Source of the DNA: Prevotellaceae bacterium UBA6858
Lineage (GTDB): Bacteria; Bacteroidota; Bacteroidia; Bacteroidales; Bacteroidaceae
Assembly: GCA_002451695.1 (NCBI GenBank)
Contig: DKDC01000036.1
Location: 40,569-74,624, forward strand
Direction of reading: 5' to 3'
Length of the DNA stretch: 34,056 nt
In this document: positions 22,482 through 30,031 of the stretch, piece after piece
Layout of the letters: every line of letters starts with the position of its first letter
How positions within the stretch are numbered: the first letter of the stretch is position 1
The notes under the pieces: model-generated
Told to the model about the DNA's origin: nothing
What the model saw: only the letters and a program-made list of their open reading frames with translations
Database searches by the model: none
Translations under genes and position numbers: made by a program

Positions 22482-23212
22482 GTCTTGCCTCTTAATGCTG
22501 AAAAATATATTCTTTTCTTTATCACCGTCTCATCTACATTCGGCATTGTGCTGTTAGTCCCTCTAGGGTGTGTAAGATGGAACAAGGGACCTTCTGCCCT
22601 CTCCACTTTCATGTTTTTTGAGAGCCAGCGCATATATCTTTCCCCGTCCTCTATCCCCCAGCCATAGAACCGGGTGTTTTCTTTTCCGCTGGCTATATAG
22701 GATTCCCTGTTTGCCATATAAGCCCCTCCCACAGGGTTTGGCGGATACAGCTTGTTCATGAACTGCTTGTGTTGCAGCAAAAATTCAGCGCTTCTGTTTT
22801 CAAGGTACATTTCCCTAATCTCTTCGGAAGTGTCCAAAAAGTCATGTTCGTACGGATATGAGAAATCCGCTCCGTCCCTTAACAGCTCCACAGCCTTTTC
22901 CACCTGTTGTGCTGGAACAATCACATCTATGTCCCATACGGAAACATAGCGTTCCGTGGCGGAATCTAGCATTTTGTTTATGTACATGGTTCTGTGCAGC
23001 ACAGGGTCTTTGTCTTCCACAAAATCATACTGTACGCTTTTGGGCATCAATTTATGGAAAATCCCGGAGTTTCTGCTTCCGACTTTCAGGAAATGTATTT
23101 TGGTGTCAAACTCGGAAGACAGATATTCCGTTACCGCCAGTGCATTCTCCAGCCTGACAAAGGAGTCGAACTTTGCCAAAAGCAAAAAAGCGGTGTCTTT
23201 TAGATTTATCAT
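22466..23212 (-). CDS. GT-A fold glycosyltransferase (galactosyltransferase-like)
   Basis: A 248-aa cytoplasmic enzyme. The nucleotide-sugar/metal motif is DID (residues 94-96, in YVSVWDIDVIVP). The acceptor/C-terminal galactosyltransferase motif is FYGWGIEDGERYMRWL, preceded by NPVGGAYMANRESY, and a late histidine block is PLFHLTHPRG. Related enzymes in Bacteroidales sit beside LanC-like genes and small GG-leader peptides. Start at MINLKDTAF (23212); codons upstream in frame are not protein-like. First gene of the operon 23212-19418. Base composition is clearly more AT-rich than in the rimP operon. Confidence 0.85.
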   Translation of the reverse strand: MINLKDTAFLLLAKFDSFVRLENALAVTEYLSSEFDTKIHFLKVGSRNSGIFHKLMPKSVQYDFVEDKDPVLHRTMYINKMLDSATERYVSVWDIDVIVPAQQVEKAVELLRDGADFSYPYEHDFLDTSEEIREMYLENRSAEFLLQHKQFMNKLYPPNPVGGAYMANRESYIASGKENTRFYGWGIEDGERYMRWLSKNMKVERAEGPLFHLTHPRGTNSTMPNVDETVIKKRIYFSALRGKTWTGF

Positions 23213-23320
23213 AACATAAAGGTTTTGCGCCCATTTGCAAGGGGCTTTTTCCATACATATCCATGGCAGACTATCGGTGTGGTTTAATTGCCGCCTGTCC
23301 GCATCGGCGGCACTACTGCG

Positions 23321-23328
23321 CAAATATA
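23321..23328 (-). promoter_or_regulatory. candidate -7 box of the glycosyltransferase operon
   Basis: Plus-strand CAAATATA reads TATATTTG on the minus strand, 109 bases before the start at 23212. A second candidate is TAAGTTTG at 23460-23453. Neither has a well-spaced -33, so which one works is open. Confidence 0.4.
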
Positions 23329-23619
23329 TACATTCCGTTTTAATAACAGGCTGCAAAAACCGCGATTTTCACGGAAAAATTTTTATAGGCGCATTTTATT
23401 GCATTTTTAAGGGGTTGGTAATGTCAAAAACCTAACATCGCGAAAACTTCTGCAAACTTAGCAGAACTGACAAAGCATGATTTTTCTCCGTCAAAGGGAG
23501 CTGCGTCTGCCCGAAAGTGCAAACCCTGCGCAAGCCGCTGGTTCACAGCGAATTGTCCTTAATTTGACAGAACCGTGTAAGTTATTGTCTTTTAATTAAT
23601 TGCAACGGCAAAAATTATG

Positions 23620-23703
23620 TCTGATGTAGTTTTAATTATGTCTGATATAATTTTTTCTACATAGGACATAGTTTTTCCTACGTCAAATGTATTTTTCGGG
23701 GAG
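23620..23703 (+). repeat. 21-bp periodic array, copy 5 (four units)
   Basis: Units start at 23620, 23641, 23662 and 23683, with heptamers TCTGATG, TCTGATA, TAGGACA and TCAAATG. The left flank GGCAAAAATTATG matches copy 1 rather than copies 2-4. The 3' flank (GGGAAAGGGCGGACGATTATGGTTTTGCGG) runs straight into the palindromic element. It lies in the 778-bp region 23213-23990 between the divergent glycosyltransferase and sufC genes. Confidence 0.88.
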
Positions 23704-23740
23704 TTTGGGAAAGGGCGGACGATTATGGTTTTGCGGAAAT

Positions 23741-23850
23741 TGTAGGGGCGTATGGCATACGCCCTGTATGCCACCGCATGAGCCGCACCACAAACCACTG
23801 CCAAACATCGCATATCCGCGCTATTCAGGGCGTATGCCATACGCCCCTAC
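23741..23850 (+). repeat. palindromic element, complete copy before sufC
   Basis: Left arm at 23741-23766 and its inverse complement at 23826-23850, core GGGCGTATGGCATACGCCC; each arm is itself a hairpin. The 59-bp centre shares GCCACCGCATGAGCCGCA with the 11.8-kb copy. The flank after the right arm (GGCGGTGCAATTTGTTGGGC) is also shared with 11956 onward, where it is broken by an extra TTTATTGAATAC segment. sufC starts 140 bases later. Confidence 0.85.
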
Positions 23851-23929
23851 GGCGGTGCAATTTGTTGGGCATTTGCCTTTGGCGGCACATTGCCTTGGCG
23901 GGGCGTGGGGATAGTAGGGAATAAATGGC

Positions 23930-23937
23930 TATCTTTG
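23930..23937 (+). promoter_or_regulatory. -7 box of sufCD
   Basis: TATCTTTG matches TAnnTTTG, 53 bases before the sufC start. The -33 is not clear. It suggests that sufCD has its own promoter now that it is apart from sufB. Confidence 0.5.
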
Positions 23938-23990
23938 CATACCGAAACAGGAATTGCCCCTGCATGGGCTTTAACAAACACAGATACAGT

Positions 23991-24743
23991 ATGCTGAAGA
24001 TAACTAATCTCCATGCCCGCGTGGCAGACAAGGAAATATTAAAGGGAGTGGACCTGGTCATAAACGACGGCGAGGTGCACGCCCTCATGGGGCCGAACGG
24101 CTGCGGCAAGTCAACGCTCAGCAATGTGCTCGCCGGAAACCCCGCATACGAGGTTACAGACGGCTCGGTGGAGTTCAACGGCAAGGACATCCTCGCCCTC
24201 ACGCCCGATGCCCGCAGCCACGAGGGCATATTCCTTTCGTTTCAGCAGCCGGTGGAGATCCCCGGAGTGAGCATGGTGAACTTCATGAAGGCGGCGGTGA
24301 ACGCCAAGCGCAAATACCAGGGGCTTGAGCCGATGAACGCCGCCGATTTCCTGAAGCTGATGCGCGAGAGGCGCAAGGTTGTGGAGCTTGACAGCAAGCT
24401 GGCGAACCGCAGCGTGAACGAGGGGTTCAGCGGCGGCGAGCGCAAGCGCAACGAGATTTTCCAAATGGCGATGCTCGAACCCAAGCTCGCCATTCTCGAC
24501 GAAACCGACTCGGGGCTTGACGTTGACGCGCTGAGGATTGTGGCGGAAGGCTTCAACAAGCTGCGCAAGCCCGACACGAGCGCGATTGTGATTACCCACT
24601 ACCAGCACATGCTCGACTACCTGAAACCCGACATAGTTCACGTGATGATAAACGGCAAAATAGTCAGAACCGGCGGGCCGGAGCTTGGCGACGAGATTGA
24701 GGAGCGCGGTTTCGACTGGATTAAAGCGGAACTGGAGAAATGA
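23991..24743 (+). CDS. sufC: Fe-S cluster assembly ATPase SufC
   Basis: A 250-aa ABC-type ATPase that drives the SufBC2D scaffold. Walker A GPNGCGKST (about 33-41), Q-loop LSFQQP, signature FSGGERKRNEIFQMA (the SufC-specific form), Walker B LAILDETDSGLD and the H-loop ITHYQHMLDYL. Start at MLKITNLHA (23991) gives the normal family length; an in-frame ATG at 23925 would overlap the -7 box. It overlaps sufD by 4 bases (ATGA). The partner sufB is at 12010-13485 on the opposite strand. Confidence 0.97.
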   Translation: MLKITNLHARVADKEILKGVDLVINDGEVHALMGPNGCGKSTLSNVLAGNPAYEVTDGSVEFNGKDILALTPDARSHEGIFLSFQQPVEIPGVSMVNFMKAAVNAKRKYQGLEPMNAADFLKLMRERRKVVELDSKLANRSVNEGFSGGERKRNEIFQMAMLEPKLAILDETDSGLDVDALRIVAEGFNKLRKPDTSAIVITHYQHMLDYLKPDIVHVMINGKIVRTGGPELGDEIEERGFDWIKAELEK

Positions 24744-26083
24744 ACGGAAGCTCTCAACAATATGCCGACCTGTTCTCTCAGAACCGCGACGACATTTGCA
24801 ACTATTCGTGCGGCGTGCTGAACGGCGCGAGGGAAAGGGCGTTTGACGCGTTCAAGGCGAAAGGGCTGCCCTCGCAAAAGGTGGAGCGTTACAAATACAC
24901 AGACACAAGCGGGGCTTTCGCGCCCGACTACGGCCTGAACATCCGCCGCGTGGAGTTTCCCGTGAACCCCTACGAGGTTTTCCGCTGCAACGTGCCGAAT
25001 ATGTCCACGTCCCTGTATTTTGTGGAAAACGACGCTTTCTACAATAAAATAGTCCCACGCGCCGCCCTGCCCGACGGAGTTTTCATCGGCTCTGTCAAAG
25101 ACTTTGAAAAAACCAAGCCGGGCGTTGCAGGAAAATACTATGCCACGGCGGCCGGTGTGGGGAAAGACGCAGTTACAGCCCTAAACACCATGTTCGCGCA
25201 GGATTGCCTCGTGGTCTATGTGCCGTGCGGGGTGAAAGTGGGGCGCACCGTGCAGGTTGTCAACATTCTCCGCTCCGATGTGGATTTGATGGCAAACCGC
25301 AGGGTTCTTGTCATTGCGGAGGACGGCGCACATGTGTCGCTTCTTTTCTGCGACCACAACGCCGACGACCGCAACTTTCTCACCACCGAGGTGATGGAGG
25401 TTTTTGCCGGCAAAGATTCGCAGGTGGACATTTACACCCTCGAACAGACTTTGCCTAAGAACAAAAGGTTTTCCAATTGCCACATAAGGCAGGATGAGGG
25501 CAGCAAGGTGGCGGTGAGCAGCATGACGCTCCACGGCGGACTCACGCGCAACAAGCTCGACGTGTCGCTCGAAGGCAAGGGTGCGGAAGTTGACGCATAC
25601 GGCTTTGCGCTTGCCGGCGGAACGCAGCACGTGGACACAAACGCACTGATTGACCACAAGGTGGGGGAATGCCGCAGCAATGTGCTTTACAAATACGTGG
25701 TTGACGGCGAATCCGTGGGCGCGTTTGCAGGAAAGGTGCTTGTGCGCGAAGGGGCGGACAAAACCGAGTCGCAGGAAACCAACGCCAACCTGTGCGTGAG
25801 CGAGGACGCGAGGATGTACTCGCAGCCCATGCTCGAAATCTACGCCGACGACGTGAAGTGCAACCACGGCTCAACGGTGGGGCAGCTCGACGAGGCGGCG
25901 ATGTTCTACATGGAGCAGCGCGGCGTTCCCGAAAAAGAGGCGAGGCTTCTGCTTGAATACGCCTTTGTGGACGAGGTATTGGCGCAAATATCGCTCTCCC
26001 CGCTAAGGGACAGGATAGCAAGGCTCGTTGAGAAACGCTTTCGCGGGGAGATTGCCGCGTGCGCAAACTGCAACGCCTGCTGA
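24740..26083 (+). CDS. sufD: Fe-S cluster assembly protein SufD
   Basis: A 447-aa partner of SufB and SufC. Family segments: RERAFDAFKAKGLPSQKVERYKYTD near the N terminus, the beta-helix core with QDCLVVYVPCGVKVGRTVQV and EDGAHVSLLFCDH, HVDTNALIDHK, and the conserved C-terminal QETNANLCVSEDARMYSQPMLEIYADDVKCNHGSTVGQLDEAAMFYM with RGVPEKEARLLLEYAF. The tail CANCNAC is cysteine-rich, unusual for SufD, and could bind metal or be incidental. Usually sufS follows in this phylum; here the operon ends at a terminator. Confidence 0.96.
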   Translation: MNGSSQQYADLFSQNRDDICNYSCGVLNGARERAFDAFKAKGLPSQKVERYKYTDTSGAFAPDYGLNIRRVEFPVNPYEVFRCNVPNMSTSLYFVENDAFYNKIVPRAALPDGVFIGSVKDFEKTKPGVAGKYYATAAGVGKDAVTALNTMFAQDCLVVYVPCGVKVGRTVQVVNILRSDVDLMANRRVLVIAEDGAHVSLLFCDHNADDRNFLTTEVMEVFAGKDSQVDIYTLEQTLPKNKRFSNCHIRQDEGSKVAVSSMTLHGGLTRNKLDVSLEGKGAEVDAYGFALAGGTQHVDTNALIDHKVGECRSNVLYKYVVDGESVGAFAGKVLVREGADKTESQETNANLCVSEDARMYSQPMLEIYADDVKCNHGSTVGQLDEAAMFYMEQRGVPEKEARLLLEYAFVDEVLAQISLSPLRDRIARLVEKRFRGEIAACANCNAC

Positions 26084-26118
26084 AAAGGATTAGGCGTACG
26101 AGTAATTATAACACAGAA

Positions 26119-26144
26119 AAATCCCGCCTGAAAAAGCGGGATTT
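26119..26144 (+). terminator. intrinsic terminator of sufCD
   Basis: AAATCCCGC at 26119-26127 pairs with 26136-26144, 8-nt A-rich loop, followed by TTTCTTC. It also ends the facing minus-strand tRNA-Val, for which A-rich sequence on the plus strand gives a T run. Confidence 0.8.
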
Positions 26145-26149
26145 CTTCG

Positions 26150-26224
26150 TAGGGACGATCGGGCTCGAACCGATGACCTCTGCAATGTGACTGCAGCGCT
26201 CTAAACCAACTGGGCTACGCCCCT
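26150..26224 (-). tRNA. tRNA-Val (anticodon CAC)
   Basis: A 75-nt cloverleaf: acceptor AGGGGCG with CGTCCCT (one G-T pair), anticodon stem CTGCA/TGCAG with loop GTCACAT giving anticodon CAC, T arm ATCGG-TTCGAGC-CCGAT, discriminator A. No CCA encoded. The D stem has one C-A mismatch. Position 32 is G, which is uncommon. A TAACTTTG -7 box lies at 26243-26236. Confidence 0.9.
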
Positions 26225-26235
26225 GTTATGCGCTG

Positions 26236-26243
26236 CAAAGTTA
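26236..26243 (-). promoter_or_regulatory. -7 box of tRNA-Val
   Basis: CAAAGTTA on the plus strand reads TAACTTTG on the minus strand, an exact TAnnTTTG match 12 bases before the tRNA. Confidence 0.6.
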
Positions 26244-26327
26244 TGGAAATAATTTGAAAACAGGCAGCCGCATGACCTGAAATTTTGGCGTGAACGCCGC
26301 TTTTGCCCATTAATTTGAGCCGTGATG

Positions 26328-26358
26328 TTGCATAAAACGAAAATTAGCAGTAACTTCG
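26328..26358 (+). promoter_or_regulatory. promoter of tRNA-Arg
   Basis: TTG at 26328-26330, 20-base spacer, TAACTTCG at 26351-26358 (one mismatch to TAnnTTTG), 19 bases before the tRNA. Confidence 0.6.
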
Positions 26359-26376
26359 CGCCACGAAAAGCAACAA

Positions 26377-26450
26377 GGTCTGGTAGCTCAGCTGGATAGA
26401 GCAACAGCCTTCTAAGCTGTGGGTCAAGGGTTCGAATCCCTTCCAGATCA
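26377..26450 (+). tRNA. tRNA-Arg (anticodon TCT)
   Basis: A 74-nt cloverleaf: acceptor GGTCTGG with CCAGATC, D arm GCTC/GAGC, anticodon stem ACAGC/GCTGT with loop CTTCTAA (anticodon TCT), T arm with GGTTCGAATCC, discriminator A, no CCA. A weak hairpin CTTTTTGC/GCAAAAAG at 26482-26510 may end the transcript. The remaining 26511-26689 holds nothing recognisable. Confidence 0.95.
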
Positions 26451-26689
26451 CTTTTGTTGCCGCACATTCCAAAGCAGACGCCTTTTTGCAGAGAAAAACA
26501 AAGCAAAAAGTTCCACTGATGCATTTGCCCCCCTTCAATGCCTTTAATTATTTTGTATGTCAGAATAAGACCACAAAAGAAACAAAATCATATACTATCT
26601 GCAGGAATTCAAAAAAGCACACTCACCTCAAACAGTTTGTTTACGCAGAAATTAGGAATTGACTGGATTTACTCTTTGACAGTTCTCTT

Positions 26690-27862
26690 TTATTTTACTT
26701 TTTCTTGATAAGCATTGATAGCTTCGATATATTTTGGCATAAAATCGCGCATGGTAGGGTAGCTGGCTGTGTTTGCCTCGCGCTCTTCCAATGCTTTCAT
26801 GATGTCACGGATCATAAAGAACTTTTTGTACACTTCACGGATCTTAATCTGTGTCTCGTAATAGCCGGCCACGATTTCCTCGTCGGATGCATTTTGCATT
26901 TGATAAATCCTTTTGATTTTCTGGATGCTCTCCGGTGTGAACTGCACAGGGTGTGTGGCAAGGTATCTCATCACGCAGGCCTCCACGAACATCTCGTTGG
27001 CCACCGTGAGTGGGTCGCCATAGGCTTGCTGAGCATAAAAGGAGGCATTTTGATTGTAGAAGGCAATCATCTTGTCCTTGATGTCATCCCAGAATTCCTC
27101 GTTTAGAGGATTACAGAAAGAATGGTTGAACTCATGAATGATGACAGGCAGTGTATAAGGCTCACCATAGTAAATATCTCCTGCAGCATTGCGGTCGGCG
27201 CAACCAATGAATGCGTTCTTGATTTCCGAGCCATCTTTGGTTTTCTGCGGAATGGCATAGTTGCCCGGACCGTTTAGCAGACCGAGATAGATATGGAAAG
27301 ATACATTGCCGATAGGGCCAAAGAACGACTTGTACCAATCCAGATCAATCTTGTTGACCAACTGCTGTTGCATGGCTTTTTTACAGGCATTGTAGAGGGG
27401 CTGATTTTTCTTGAAGAAGGAATGAAAATGGGCTTTCTTATAGAAATCTTCAAGTAGAGCAATGAGCTTTTTTTCGTGTCGTGGAGTAATGCTCCGATAG
27501 TAATGGTTGAAGTCAGGCTCCAAGTCCGTATTATAATGTAGCTTGCCATTCTTCAGCTTTAGGCGTAGTGCCATGGAAACAGGAACATGATAGCCAAATC
27601 CCTGCTTCACCAGACTGTCTTTCACAAAAGCTATGATGGGATGATTGGACCAGGGTGCGAAGGTGCTGTCTACTTGGTGAAAGTAATCAATGACTCCAGC
27701 CTGCCCTTCCGGCCATACATATCCAGGCACATTGGCAAGGTGGGCTATAACGCTGACCAATTCGCACTCCTCCGTATAGTCAACGCTGATGTTGTTTTTG
27801 GCTTCAGCACCTGTCAGACTTGCTATAAACAGCACAATCACTGCAATATACTTCATATTCAT
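26690..27862 (-). CDS. exported DUF4932-type putative metallopeptidase
   Basis: A 390-aa protein with signal peptide (about 1-21, ASLTGAEA). The central motif HEFNHSFCNP is an HExxH zinc-peptidase signature, with an acidic helix NEMFVEACVMRYLA about 55 residues later that could give the third ligand. Overall layout (ISVDYTEECELVSVIAHLANVPGY near the mature N terminus, GADRNAAGDIYYGE-type segment before HExxH) is that of DUF4932 proteins of Bacteroidetes. Substrate unknown; predicted to act in periplasm or outside. A second ATG at 27856 is an alternative start. Its AT-rich composition and neighbours (tRNAs, IS remnant) suggest acquisition. Confidence 0.82.
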   Translation of the reverse strand: MNMKYIAVIVLFIASLTGAEAKNNISVDYTEECELVSVIAHLANVPGYVWPEGQAGVIDYFHQVDSTFAPWSNHPIIAFVKDSLVKQGFGYHVPVSMALRLKLKNGKLHYNTDLEPDFNHYYRSITPRHEKKLIALLEDFYKKAHFHSFFKKNQPLYNACKKAMQQQLVNKIDLDWYKSFFGPIGNVSFHIYLGLLNGPGNYAIPQKTKDGSEIKNAFIGCADRNAAGDIYYGEPYTLPVIIHEFNHSFCNPLNEEFWDDIKDKMIAFYNQNASFYAQQAYGDPLTVANEMFVEACVMRYLATHPVQFTPESIQKIKRIYQMQNASDEEIVAGYYETQIKIREVYKKFFMIRDIMKALEEREANTASYPTMRDFMPKYIEAINAYQEKVK

Positions 27863-27933
27863 ATGCTATTCTAAATGTTAATTCCAAAACCCGATTGCCT
27901 TTGATGCATCGCGAGTCTTTTATCAACCTTTTG

Positions 27934-27941
27934 CAAAGGTA
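27934..27941 (-). promoter_or_regulatory. -7 box of the DUF4932 gene
   Basis: CAAAGGTA on the plus strand reads TACCTTTG on the minus strand (TAnnTTTG), 72 bases upstream of the start. The -33 is unclear. Confidence 0.45.
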
Positions 27942-28060
27942 CAAAATCCACCTCAATTCGGGATAAGAGACAACTAAAATATCAAGTGAAAAAGCGGGTG
28001 GCCTAACAGAATATTTGTAAATTTATAGTTGATAATCTGCCGATTACAAACACTACAATT

Positions 28061-28254
28061 ATGACTGTCAAAGACAAAGTTACAGAATTGCTTTGCGTTA
28101 TTGAAGAGTTTTGCAAACATTTTGAGGCGAAAATGCAGGAACAATGCTCACGGGTAAGGAGGGCGTACAGTTAGTGACGGGAATAAGGGCAAACATGAAA
28201 AACAAACCGATGCCGCTCTATGACAGGCTTATGCTGCGCAAAAGACATATTGTT
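28061..28254 (+). pseudogene. IS982-type transposase remnant
   Basis: Two pieces of one transposase are joined. The first 33 codons from 28061 (MTVKDKVTELLCVIEEFCKH...) match the start of IS982-family transposases of Bacteroidetes (KITEIFC..DEFCK). From about 28150, in another frame, GVQLVTGIRANMKNKPMP and LYDRLMLRKRHIV match the part near the C terminus (LVT.IK.NMKN.LM...DK.MLRKR). The DDE core between them is deleted. It fills most of the 461-bp gap 27863-28323; no clear terminal repeats were found. Confidence 0.75.
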
Positions 28255-28281
28255 TGTGCATTGTTTATGCGAAAGCGAAAA

Positions 28282-28313
28282 ACAGCGGCCTGCGATTACT
28301 CACAAGCCGCTGT
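28282..28313 (-). terminator. intrinsic terminator of tRNA-Met
   Basis: ACAGCGGC at 28282-28289 pairs with GCCGCTGT at 28306-28313; on the minus strand the hairpin is followed by TTTTTCGCTTTCGC. It lies just past the 3' end of the tRNA. Confidence 0.7.
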
Positions 28314-28323
28314 AACAGAAGCG

Positions 28324-28397
28324 TGGACCAGATAGGGCTTGAACCTATGACCTCCAGATTATGAGTCTGTTGCTCTAACCAACTGAGCTACAAGTCC
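28324..28397 (-). tRNA. tRNA-Met (anticodon CAT)
   Basis: A 74-nt cloverleaf: acceptor GGACTTG with CTGGTCC (one T-T mismatch, one G-T), D arm GCTC/GAGC, anticodon stem ACAGA/TCTGG with loop CTCATAA (anticodon CAT), T arm ATAGG-TTCAAGC-CCTAT, discriminator A. The absence of the three-GC anticodon stem argues against the initiator; elongator Met is most likely, but tRNA-Ile with lysidine-modified CAT is not excluded. Confidence 0.9.
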
Positions 28398-28431
28398 GGC
28401 TTTGTCGGGATTTAACCCCCATTAAGCGGTG

Positions 28432-28462
28432 CAAAATTACGGTTTTTATTTGAAACGCACAA
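28432..28462 (-). promoter_or_regulatory. promoter of tRNA-Met
   Basis: On the minus strand TTG at 28462-28460, 20-base spacer, TAATTTTG at 28439-28432. The -33 box overlaps an inverted repeat at the manC-like 3' end. Confidence 0.7.
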
Positions 28463-28494
28463 ATTTGCGGCAGGGAAAATTTGTGCGTCCCTGC
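28456..28494 (-). terminator. overlapping inverted repeats after the manC-like gene
   Basis: Two mutually exclusive stems: CGCACAAATT (28456-28465) with AATTTGTGCG (28478-28487), and GCAGGGA (28470-28476) with TCCCTGC (28488-28494). They lie between the stop of the guanylyltransferase and the tRNA-Met promoter. A T run is lacking, so terminator function is tentative. Confidence 0.45.
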
Positions 28495-28500
28495 ATTTTC

Positions 28501-29577
28501 TCATCCGAACTCTTCGCCAAGCTTCATCTGCGCCTCGTTGGCAAGCAGCTTCACACGGTTGGAGTCGCCCCGTTTGCACACAACAAGTACGTTGCCGCTC
28601 TCTGCCACTATGAAGTCCTCAAGCCCCTCGAGCACAGCCACGCGCCCATCCGACAGCCTCACCACGTTGTTCTTGCAGCCGTGCATTATGGTGCGCGTGC
28701 CAAGTTCCGCGTTCCCGGCATCGTCCTTTGCCGTTACGCGGCGCAAACTCTCCCACGTGCCGAGGTCGGCCCACCCGAACGAGCAGCTTTCCACATACAC
28801 GTTCGAGGTGCGCTCGAGAATCACCTGCTCTATGGACAGGTAAAGGTTCGAAGGATAATATTTCTCCACAAAGGCCTGCTCCTCCTCACGCGAAAGGTTC
28901 ACGAACTCCTTCAGGTGCGGCAATATGTTGGGGATTAGCTCCGCCACATAGGCCTGAACCGTGCGAGCGTTCCACACGTAAAGACCGGTGTTCCACAAAA
29001 ACTCTCCGCTCTCCATGAACATCCTCGCAAAGGCGTCGTCAGGCTTCTCCGTAAACGACTTCACAGGCGCAAGTCCCTTGCCGTCCGGCAGCTCGCCCAT
29101 TTGTATGTAACCGTATTCCGTGGCGGGCATCGTGGGGCGCACGCCCATCACAACAACAACCTCATGACCCGCCACAAAGTCGAGCGCATGGCGTATGTTT
29201 TTCTCAAACTCGTTTTCAAGGGTTATGCACTGGTCTGCCGGGCTGAACACGATGCGGGCGTCAGGCTCCTTGTAGGCAATGTGGCTGCTCGCCCACGCCA
29301 CAGCCGGCGCAGTGCCGAGCCTCACAGGCTCCGCAAGTATGTGGCGGCGCGGGAGTTCGGGCAGCTGGCTCTCCACAATGCCGATATACTTGGCGTTGGT
29401 GGACACATATATATTGCCAGGGTCAAGAAACCTTACGAACCTGCGGTAAGTTGACTGCAAAAGGGTCTCCCCCGTGCCGAAGATGTCAAGAAACTGCTTT
29501 GGCATCCTTTCGCTGCTTGCCGGCCACAAACGCCGTCCTGCTCCGCCCGCGAGTATCACACAAAAATCCTTGCTCAT
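28501..29577 (-). CDS. manC: mannose-1-phosphate guanylyltransferase
   Basis: A 358-aa cytosolic enzyme that makes GDP-mannose from GTP and mannose 1-phosphate, feeding GDP-fucose and surface polysaccharides. The nucleotidyltransferase signature is ILAGGAGRRLWPASSERMPKQF at the N terminus; further family motifs are EPVRLGTAPAVAWA, SPADQCI, GYIQMGE, FTEKPD, FLWNTGLYVWNA and SFGWADLGTWESL. The mannose-6-phosphate isomerase domain of long bifunctional forms is absent, so this is the short type. Stands alone between tRNA-Met and tRNA-Leu, on the minus strand. Confidence 0.93.
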   Translation of the reverse strand: MSKDFCVILAGGAGRRLWPASSERMPKQFLDIFGTGETLLQSTYRRFVRFLDPGNIYVSTNAKYIGIVESQLPELPRRHILAEPVRLGTAPAVAWASSHIAYKEPDARIVFSPADQCITLENEFEKNIRHALDFVAGHEVVVVMGVRPTMPATEYGYIQMGELPDGKGLAPVKSFTEKPDDAFARMFMESGEFLWNTGLYVWNARTVQAYVAELIPNILPHLKEFVNLSREEEQAFVEKYYPSNLYLSIEQVILERTSNVYVESCSFGWADLGTWESLRRVTAKDDAGNAELGTRTIMHGCKNNVVRLSDGRVAVLEGLEDFIVAESGNVLVVCKRGDSNRVKLLANEAQMKLGEEFG

Positions 29578-29731
29578 ATCGTCTTGTTTTTATTTTCTGG
29601 CACTTTCGCAATTCCAAAAGCGAGACATACACGCCCTCGCCGAAACGCGCAATAAAAATATGAAACTCTGCCGAAACGGCAGCCAGACACACCATTAAAA
29701 TATCGTAAAATCAAGAAATAGCGCGCAAGCC

Positions 29732-29762
29732 TTGGCGGTTTCGGGAAATAAGCGTAATTTTG
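29732..29762 (+). promoter_or_regulatory. promoter of tRNA-Leu
   Basis: TTG at 29732-29734, 20-base spacer, TAATTTTG at 29755-29762, an exact match to the Bacteroidetes consensus, 19 bases before the tRNA. Confidence 0.75.
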
Positions 29763-29781
29763 CACACATATAACGCATCAC

Positions 29782-29863
29782 GCCCAGATGGCGGAATAGG
29801 TAGACGCGCTGGTCTCAAACACCAGTGGAGCAATCCATCCCGGTTCGATCCCGGGTCTGGGTA
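29782..29863 (+). tRNA. tRNA-Leu (anticodon CAA)
   Basis: An 82-nt class II tRNA: acceptor GCCCAGA with TCTGGGT, anticodon stem CTGGT/ACCAG with loop CTCAAAC (anticodon CAA), short variable arm TGGAGCAATCCA, T arm CCCGG-TTCGATC-CCGGG, discriminator A. It sits exactly where the AT-rich island begins. Confidence 0.94.
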
Positions 29864-29871
29864 CTAAAAAT

Positions 29872-29908
29872 GGTTGATAGTTCAGTTGCTATCAGCCGTT
29901 TTTCTTTT
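29872..29908 (+). terminator. intrinsic terminator of tRNA-Leu
   Basis: GGTTGATAG at 29872-29880 pairs with CTATCAGCC at 29889-29897 (one G-T pair), loop of 8, then GTTTTTCTTTT. Confidence 0.85.
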
Positions 29909-30031
29909 ACCGGGTAGCCCAAGGGAAGTAAAAATAATTTCATACCATCTATTATATCCACACATAATATTTTAAAATCTGTTTCGTGCTCTTGCGGCCT
30001 TGAAATTCGGGAAAGGGCTACACAGTTACCC

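Noticed and set aside
28144..28335. Short plus-strand gene of 63 codons
   Set aside because: Its first half is the end of an IS982 transposase in a deleted copy, and its second half runs into the tRNA-Met terminator and the tRNA itself.
29782..29863. tRNA-Leu 3' end as an attachment site
   Set aside because: No second copy of the tRNA end or integrase gene could be found in the window.
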